Shown: positions 59,126-64,000 of the stretch, piece after piece | How the letters are laid out: the number at the start of each line of letters is the position of its first letter | How positions within the stretch are numbered: the first letter of the stretch is position 1 | NCBI RefSeq assembly: GCF_032460525.1 | Contig: NZ_CP135963.1 | Coordinates: 1,674,001 to 1,738,000, forward strand | Length of the DNA stretch: 64,000 nucleotides | Reading direction: 5' to 3' | Source: Geodermatophilus sp. DSM 44513 | Lineage (GTDB): Bacteria; Actinomycetota; Actinomycetes; Mycobacteriales; Geodermatophilaceae | Notes under the pieces: generated by a model | What the model saw: the letters and a program-made list of their open reading frames with translations, nothing else | What the model was told of the DNA's origin: nothing | Databases searched by the model: none | Made by a program: the position numbers and the translations under genes

Positions 59126-61002
59126 GCCGGGGATCGTAACCGGGCGGCCGGGGCGCCGGCCGGTCCGCGGGACACCCGCTCGGGGCGGGCGCGGGTGCCC
59201 AGGGAGCGGCCGTCGGCGAACGGGTCGAGCCCGGCCCGGCCGGCCTCGACGCGGTCGAGGAAGTCGGTGTACCCGCCGGTGCCCGGGACCGGACAGGCCA
59301 GCGTCCCGTCGACCTGCACCAGCCGCGTGCCGGGCCTCTCCATCCAGCGCAGCACCAGCTCGGTCTCCTCGACCGTGGCGGCCAGCTCGCCGTCGGGGCC
59401 GGTCGTGGTCTCGGCCGTGGCGAGCAGCCCGTCCAGGGTGGCCCGCACGGAGCTGCCGCGGGCCGCGCACCCGGCGGCCACCAGCCGACCCCGGCGGACG
59501 ACGGACAGCTGCCAGCCACCGTCGCCGTCCGGGCGGGCGAGGACCAGCTCGGGGACCGCGGCGAGGGACTCCAGGCGCTGGCGCCGGCGCACCGCGCGGA
59601 CCAGCACGGCGACGCGGTCGCGCAGCACGGCGGCGTCCTCGTAGCGTTCGTCGGTGGCCAGCCGGTCCACCCGCGCCAGCAGCGGCGCGAGCAACCGGTG
59701 GGGGTCGGCGGCCACCGCCGTCCGCAGCACCGCGGTGACGGTGCCGTACTCCTCGACGGACTGCGCGCCGGTGCAGGGCGCGCCGCAGCGGCCCATGCCG
59801 GCCAGCGCGCAGGCGGTGCCGAGCACGCGCACCGACAGCCGGCCGGTGCACTGGCGCAGCGGCAGCGCCTCGTGGACGGCGGCCACCGCGGCGTCGGCGG
59901 CGCGCCGGTGCGGGAAGGGCCCGAGGAAGACCCCCGCGCCGGGGCGCACCCGGCGGACGACGGACAGCCGCGGGAACGGCTCCTCGGTGAGCCGCACCCA
60001 CAGCGCCCGCTCGGGGAAGCGGGAGCGGCGGTTGTAGCGGGGCTTGTGCTCGGCGATGAGCCGCAGCTCGCGGACGGCGGCCTCCAGGTCGTGCGCGCAC
60101 GGGATGGCGTCGACCCGCCGGGCCAGGGCCACCATCTCGGTCATCCGGCTGCGCTGCTCGCCGGCGGTGAAGTAGCTGCGCACCCGGGTGCGCAGGTCGC
60201 CCGACGTCCCGACGTAGAGCGGCTCGTCGCGGGGACCGCGGAACAGGTAGACGCCCGGGCCGTGCGGCACGTCGTCGGCCAGGTGGCGCTTGCGCAGCCG
60301 GTGCGCGTCGACCTGGCGGGTCAGCCCGGTCAGTTCCTCCAGGCTGGTGACGCCGAGCGGGCCCAGCCGCTCGAAGAGCCCGTGCAGCACGTCGACGGTG
60401 GCGCGGGCGTCGGCCAGCGCGCGGTGGCAGGGCTCGGTGCTGGTGCGGAAGAACGGCGCCAGGGTGGCCAGCTTGCAGTTGGGCACCTCGTCGCGGCTGA
60501 GCAGCCGGCGGGCGAGGACGGCGGTGTCGACGGAGGCCGCGGCCGGCCACGGGACGCCGGTCTGGGCGCAGGCGGCCCGGAGGAAGCCGAGGTCGAAGGG
60601 CGCGTTGTGGGCGACCAGCACCGCGCCGTGGGCGAACTCCAGGAACTGCGGGAGGACGGCGTCGATGCGGGGGGCGGCGGCCACCATCGTCGAGGTGATG
60701 CCGGTGAGCACGCTGATGTAGGGCGGGATCTCGCAGCCCGGGTCGACCAGGGTCTGGAACTCACCGAGGACCTCCCCGCCGCGCACCTTGACCGCACCGA
60801 TCTCGGTGATCGCGCAGTCCTTCGGCGACCCGCCGGTGGTCTCCAGGTCGACGACGACGAAGGTCACGCCCGCCAGCGGCGTGCCGAGCTCGTCGATGGT
60901 GGCCTGCTGGTAGCGGGGCAGCCCGACGGCGGCGGCGCGCGCGGCCGTCCCGGCCAGGCGGGCGGGGGAGAGCGGCACCGGCCGGGGAGAGGAGGGGCGC
61001 AC
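59122..61002 (-). CDS. DnaQ-like exonuclease fused to UvrC-type GIY-YIG domain
   Basis: 626 residues. Residues 45-215 form a DEDDh 3'-5' exonuclease: VVDLETTGG (Asp52, Glu54), VAHNAPFDLGFLRAAC, and HRALADARATVDVL. Residues about 245-330 form a GIY-YIG domain like UvrC (GPGVYLFRGP, PLYVGTSGDLRTRVRSYF), followed by UvrC-like EHKPRYN, a Cys-rich GMGRCGAPCTG and a UVR-like helix pair (ERYEDAAVLRDRVAVLVRAV). The UvrC C-terminal endonuclease and HhH domains are absent. Matches Mycobacterium Rv2191-type proteins, probably involved in DNA repair; reaction unproved. GTG at 61002, TACCGT seven bases upstream. Confidence 0.9.
   Translation of the reverse strand: MRPSSPRPVPLSPARLAGTAARAAAVGLPRYQQATIDELGTPLAGVTFVVVDLETTGGSPKDCAITEIGAVKVRGGEVLGEFQTLVDPGCEIPPYISVLTGITSTMVAAAPRIDAVLPQFLEFAHGAVLVAHNAPFDLGFLRAACAQTGVPWPAAASVDTAVLARRLLSRDEVPNCKLATLAPFFRTSTEPCHRALADARATVDVLHGLFERLGPLGVTSLEELTGLTRQVDAHRLRKRHLADDVPHGPGVYLFRGPRDEPLYVGTSGDLRTRVRSYFTAGEQRSRMTEMVALARRVDAIPCAHDLEAAVRELRLIAEHKPRYNRRSRFPERALWVRLTEEPFPRLSVVRRVRPGAGVFLGPFPHRRAADAAVAAVHEALPLRQCTGRLSVRVLGTACALAGMGRCGAPCTGAQSVEEYGTVTAVLRTAVAADPHRLLAPLLARVDRLATDERYEDAAVLRDRVAVLVRAVRRRQRLESLAAVPELVLARPDGDGGWQLSVVRRGRLVAAGCAARGSSVRATLDGLLATAETTTGPDGELAATVEETELVLRWMERPGTRLVQVDGTLACPVPGTGGYTDFLDRVEAGRAGLDPFADGRSLGTRARPERVSRGPAGAPAARLRSPA
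59133..59138 (-). promoter_or_regulatory. -10 box of the RAM-domain gene
   Basis: TACGAT on the minus strand, seven bases before the GTG at 59125 and inside the end of the upstream gene. Confidence 0.4.
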
Positions 61003-61009
61003 GGGGCGG

Positions 61010-61015
61010 ACGGTA
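61010..61015 (-). promoter_or_regulatory. -10 box of the DnaQ-UvrC gene
   Basis: TACCGT on the minus strand, seven bases before the GTG at 61002. Confidence 0.5.
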
Positions 61016-61167
61016 GGTCGGGCGGCCGACAGTCCCGGGACGGCGCGCCGGGTGGGTGTCTCACCCGGGAGGGGAGGGACCCGGGCGCAGGGCTGGCCCC
61101 CGGGCACCGCGCCGGTCACCATCGGGGTGGTCCGAGCCCGGTCCAGGACACGTCGCGGGGGTGGTCG

Positions 61168-62865
61168 ATGCGCCGGGGGACCCTGGCCGCGGCGGTGGTG
61201 GCCGCCCTGGTGTTCGCGCCGGCTCCCGCGCTGGCGGCGCCCGGCGACCTCCCGGCCGGCTCGGCCAGCCTGCTGGACAGCCCCGAGCTCGACGAGCTGC
61301 AGCGGCGCGCCGCCGCGGTCCAGGCCGACCTGCAGCGGCGCCAGGCGCGGGTGCTCGAGGCGCGCGCGGCCCTCGACGCCGCCCGCAGCGCCGCCGAGCA
61401 GGCGCAGGCCGACATCGCCGCGGCCGACGCCGAGCTGGCCCGGGCCCGCGCCGAGGTGGCCCGGCACGCGTCGGCCGTGTACCGGGACGCGGGGGAGGTC
61501 ACCGCCCTCAGCGTGCTGCTGGGCGGTGGTGGGCCGGCCGACGTCGTCGCCGCGGCCGGCCTGCTCGACGCCGCGGAGCGGCACGCCGCCGCCGTGGTGG
61601 GCGCCGCCGAGCGCCGGCGCCAGGAGGCGGCGGCCCGGCGGTCGGAGGCCGAGGAGGTGCAGGCGACCGCGCGGGCCCGCGCCACCGAGCTGACCGGGCA
61701 GATCGCGGAGCTGGAGGCGGCCGCGGCCGCGGCGACCCGCGACCTGGAGGCCGCCGTCGCGGCGGCCGACCGCGAGCTCGGCCGTCAGCGGGAGGAGCAG
61801 CGCGCTGCCGGCCGGGCGGCGGCCGCCGCCTGGCAGGACCGGCTCGGCCGGCTGGCCGCGGCCGGCGTCGACCCGCCGCCCGCCGCGGCGCTGCGCGACC
61901 CGGCGGCCGGTGCGCCGGAGGGGCTGGTGCCGCTGCCCGCGGCCGACGGAGGCGTGCAGGCCGGGGCGGCCCAGCTGCCCGGCTCGCCGCTCGTCGTCCT
62001 GCCCGCCGAGACCGTCACCGCGGTCAGCGCCGCCGTCGCCGCCCTGGACGAGCCCTACGCGGCCGGGGCGACGGGGCCGGCCGCGTGGTCCTGCGGCGGC
62101 CTGGTGCAGGCCGTCTACGCCGCGGCCGGCGTCGACCTCCCGCGCGGTCAGGCGGAGCTCTACGCGGTCACCACCCCGGTCGACCGCGCCGACGTGCTGC
62201 CGGGTGACCTGGTCTTCCTCGGCGGGCGGGCGGCCGGGCTGGGCAACGTGGGCATCGCCGTCGACGGGAGCACCGTGCTGGCTGCCGACGCCCGCGCCGG
62301 GGCCGTGGTCGTCGGCCGTCCCGCGGCCGAGCGGGTGCTGGCGGTGGGGCGGCCCAGCCTGGGGCAGCGCGCGGCCGTCGCGGCACCGGGACCGTCCGCC
62401 GGGGTCCTGCCGGTCGAGTGCGGCGCCGTCCGCCACCCGCCGTCGACGTCCGGGGGGAACGCGTGGGGCGGGTTCCCCAACGGCCTGATCCCGCCGGGCT
62501 CGATGTGCTCGCTCGGGGTCGCCGGGCACCTGCTGCGCTGCGACGCCGCGGCTGCCTACCGGGAACTGGCCGCCGCCTTCGCCGTGGCCTTCGGGCGCCC
62601 GCTGTGCACCACCGACTCCTACCGGACCTACGCCGCCCAGGTGCGCCTGTACGGGGAGAAGCCGGAGCTGGCCGCCGTGCCGGGCACCAGCGAGCACGGC
62701 TGGGGGCTGGCGGTCGACCTGTGCGGCGGGATCGAGCGGTTCGGGACGCCGGAGTACGCCTGGATGGTGGCCGAGGCCGGCCGCTTCGGCTTCGTCCACC
62801 CGGGTTGGGCCGACCAGGGCGGTGGGCGCGAGGAGCCCTGGCACTGGGAGTACGCCGGCGGGTGA
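61168..62865 (+). CDS. Secreted cell-wall hydrolase: coiled coil, degenerate NlpC/P60, VanY-type carboxypeptidase
   Basis: 565 residues. Signal peptide (residues 1-24, cut near ALA-AP), a long coiled coil (about 38-235) as in RipA/RipC-type proteins, an NlpC/P60 domain (about 285-395), and a C-terminal M15B VanY-like domain (about 455-565). NlpC: Cys309 is present in WSCGGLVQAVY, but the usual His is Asn360 (GNVGIAV for HVGI), so this domain may be inactive. VanY: SYRTYAAQVRLY, zinc motif SEHGWGLAVD (His510, Asp517) and PWHWEY (His559) are intact, predicting D-Ala or related carboxypeptidase activity. Homologues in this synteny block that I recall lack the VanY part. ATG at 61168. Confidence 0.88.
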   Translation: MRRGTLAAAVVAALVFAPAPALAAPGDLPAGSASLLDSPELDELQRRAAAVQADLQRRQARVLEARAALDAARSAAEQAQADIAAADAELARARAEVARHASAVYRDAGEVTALSVLLGGGGPADVVAAAGLLDAAERHAAAVVGAAERRRQEAAARRSEAEEVQATARARATELTGQIAELEAAAAAATRDLEAAVAAADRELGRQREEQRAAGRAAAAAWQDRLGRLAAAGVDPPPAAALRDPAAGAPEGLVPLPAADGGVQAGAAQLPGSPLVVLPAETVTAVSAAVAALDEPYAAGATGPAAWSCGGLVQAVYAAAGVDLPRGQAELYAVTTPVDRADVLPGDLVFLGGRAAGLGNVGIAVDGSTVLAADARAGAVVVGRPAAERVLAVGRPSLGQRAAVAAPGPSAGVLPVECGAVRHPPSTSGGNAWGGFPNGLIPPGSMCSLGVAGHLLRCDAAAAYRELAAAFAVAFGRPLCTTDSYRTYAAQVRLYGEKPELAAVPGTSEHGWGLAVDLCGGIERFGTPEYAWMVAEAGRFGFVHPGWADQGGGREEPWHWEYAGG

Positions 62866-62961
62866 GCCGGAAGTGTCGGTGCCCGCTCCTAGCGTCGGGT
62901 CCGGATCGAGCGGGGGCCACGGGGCCCGCGACGGGGCCCGGCCAGCAGAGGAGTGACCACC

Positions 62962-63306
62962 GTGTTCATCGACTGCGACACCTGCACCGCCCGCGGCACC
63001 GGCTGTGGGGGTTGTGTCCTCACCGTGCTGCTGGGGGCGCCGCCGGGCTGGCAGGGGTCCGACCCGGTGGTGGTGCCGCTGGCCGGCCGGCGGGACGACG
63101 GGCTGACCGCCGAGGACGTGGTCGTCGTGCCGCGCCCCGGGACGGTCGTGGAGTTCGACGAGGTGGAGCGCCGCGCCGTCCGGGTGCTGGCCGACGCCGG
63201 GCTGGTGCCCCCGCTGCGCCACCAGGCCCCGCCGCGCGCGGTCCCGGCGCGACGCCCGGCGCCCGGACGGCGGGCCGGCGGCAGCGCCCGGCGGCGCACC
63301 GGCTGA
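62962..63306 (+). CDS. Cys-rich small actinobacterial protein
   Basis: 114 residues. N-terminus VFIDCDTCTARGTGCGGCVL has four Cys as two CxxC pairs, suggesting a metal or iron-sulfur site or a disulfide centre; the rest is a short alpha/beta segment with VEFDEVERRAVRVLADAGLV and a basic Pro/Arg-rich tail. GTG at 62962 is preferred over 62953, since AGAGGAG abuts the latter but is nine bases from the former, and the product then begins with the Cys motif. I recall this FIDCDTC family from other actinomycetes without known function. Confidence 0.75.
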   Translation: MFIDCDTCTARGTGCGGCVLTVLLGAPPGWQGSDPVVVPLAGRRDDGLTAEDVVVVPRPGTVVEFDEVERRAVRVLADAGLVPPLRHQAPPRAVPARRPAPGRRAGGSARRRTG

Positions 63307-63341
63307 CCCCACGGGGGGCGGTGAGGGCGGGCGGGTCCTCC

Positions 63342-63347
63342 TAGGAT
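63342..63347 (+). promoter_or_regulatory. -10 box of the M48 gene
   Basis: TAGGAT ends seven bases before the GTG at 63355. Confidence 0.5.
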
Positions 63348-63354
63348 CGGTCGG

Positions 63355-64000
63355 GTGAGTCCTCGCCGGGCCGCGCTGCTGGCCGCGGTCGTGCTCGGCG
63401 GCGTGCTCGTGGTGGTCCTCGCGGTGGTCCCGCCCTGGACGCTGCTGGCCGAGCCGGCCGGCGGGCGCACCCCGGCCGACCCGTCGACGGTCCTCCCGCC
63501 GGAGGCGCTCGCGCGGGCGGAGGCCTTCGCCGCCGCCCTGCGCCCGGCCTCCCTCACCTCGCTGGTGCTCGGCCTGGCCGTCTCCGCCGTCCTCGGCCTG
63601 ACCCCGCTCGGGGCCCGGCTGGTGCGCGCCGTGGCCCGGCCCGCGGGCGGCGGGCCGACCGCCCAGGTGCTGCTCGGCACGGCCGCCGTGGTCGTCGCCG
63701 GCCGGCTCGCCACGCTGCCGGTCTCGGCGTACGCCGAGGTGGTCCGCCACCGCTACGGGCTGTCCACCCGCGGCTGGGGGCTGTGGCTGCGCGACGTCGC
63801 CGTGTCCACCGCCATCGGCGCCGCGGTCACCGCACTGGCGCTGCTGGGCTTCCTGTGGCTGGTCCGCCGGGCGCCGCGCACCTGGTGGGCGTGGGCGGCC
63901 GGCGTGGCGGCCGGCCTGGTCGTCGTCGGCTCCTTCCTCTACCCGGTGGTCGTGGAGCCGGCCTTCAACCGCTTCCAGCCGCTGCCCGCCGGTGAGCTGC
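63355..64000 (+). CDS. M48 family (CAAX protease-like) membrane peptidase, N-terminal part (runs off window)
   Basis: 215 residues are visible: a first membrane helix (ALLAAVVLGGVLVVVLAVVP), a loop with PPEALARAEAFAAALRP, further helices, and the conserved ending YPVVVEPAFNRFQPLPAGEL, typical of the N-terminal region of Ste24-type M48 proteases before the HExxH domain. The zinc motif lies beyond base 64000, so activity cannot be judged. GTG at 63355, TAGGAT box seven bases upstream. Confidence 0.85.
   Translation, partial: MSPRRAALLAAVVLGGVLVVVLAVVPPWTLLAEPAGGRTPADPSTVLPPEALARAEAFAAALRPASLTSLVLGLAVSAVLGLTPLGARLVRAVARPAGGGPTAQVLLGTAAVVVAGRLATLPVSAYAEVVRHRYGLSTRGWGLWLRDVAVSTAIGAAVTALALLGFLWLVRRAPRTWWAWAAGVAAGLVVVGSFLYPVVVEPAFNRFQPLPAGEL

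Noticed and set aside
61003..61167. Possible ydaO-type cyclic di-AMP riboswitch ahead of the NlpC/P60-VanY gene
   Set aside because: Such genes often have one in actinobacteria, but I could not find the conserved GGGTGAA-like and CAGGC-type blocks in this 165-base space.

Overview
The window is about 64 kb of very GC-rich (well over 70 percent) actinobacterial chromosome. Codon use, many GTG starts, an actinobacterial cytochrome bcc-aa3 gene set, and gene order all point to an actinomycete. My best guess is the family Geodermatophilaceae or a close relative; this is inference. From memory, much of the order (NlpC protein, DnaQ-UvrC hybrid, trpD, ctaE, qcrCAB, ctaC, asnB, erpA-like, gcvT, pepA, sucB, lipB, lipA, DUF4191, RDD, glnA1, glnE, glnA2) matches the Rv2190-Rv2222 block of Mycobacterium tuberculosis. 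The window is therefore mainly core genome with lineage-specific insertions, not a mobile island.

Layout. 1-6.4 kb: partial nadE, then the glutamine synthetase genes glnA2 and glnE. 6.4-19.8 kb: an accessory block holding a CDGSH protein, a haem-oxygenase-fold enzyme, a three-subunit molybdenum hydroxylase operon, a membrane protein with three internal repeats, cstA with its small partner, and a pair of envelope or glycan genes. 20-24 kb: glnA1 with a GlnR operator, RDD and DUF4191 membrane proteins, and lipA. 24-31 kb: an Ala-rich 11-residue-repeat protein, a GGDEF-EAL protein, and leuS behind a leucine leader peptide and attenuator; lipB follows. 31-42 kb: a peptidase-E-like protein, an FAD enzyme, a kinase, an SDR protein, sucB, lpdA, pepA and gcvT. 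42-50 kb: a four-gene envelope operon, an aldo-keto reductase, DUF3043, an erpA-like gene and asnB. 50-57 kb: respiratory genes ctaC, ctaF, qcrB, qcrA, qcrC and ctaE. 57-64 kb: a receiver-like protein, trpD, an AsnC-type sensor domain, a DnaQ-UvrC hybrid, an NlpC/P60-VanY fusion and a partial M48 protease.

Themes. Nitrogen: glnA1, glnE, glnA2, asnB and the purine-type hydroxylase. Lipoate: lipA and lipB make the cofactor used by sucB, with lpdA and gcvT close by. Respiration: bcc complex plus oxidase subunits II, III and IV, while subunit I is not in the window.

Most interesting non-coding signals: (1) a family of about 60-66 bp imperfect palindromes, seven loci here, each starting within a few bases of a stop codon, two of them apparently nested copies; (2) a complete ribosome-mediated leucine attenuator ahead of leuS; (3) a uniform promoter architecture in which a TAnnnT -10 box ends 6-8 bases before the start codon at sixteen starts, predicting leaderless mRNAs; (4) a four-box GlnR operator ahead of glnA1.
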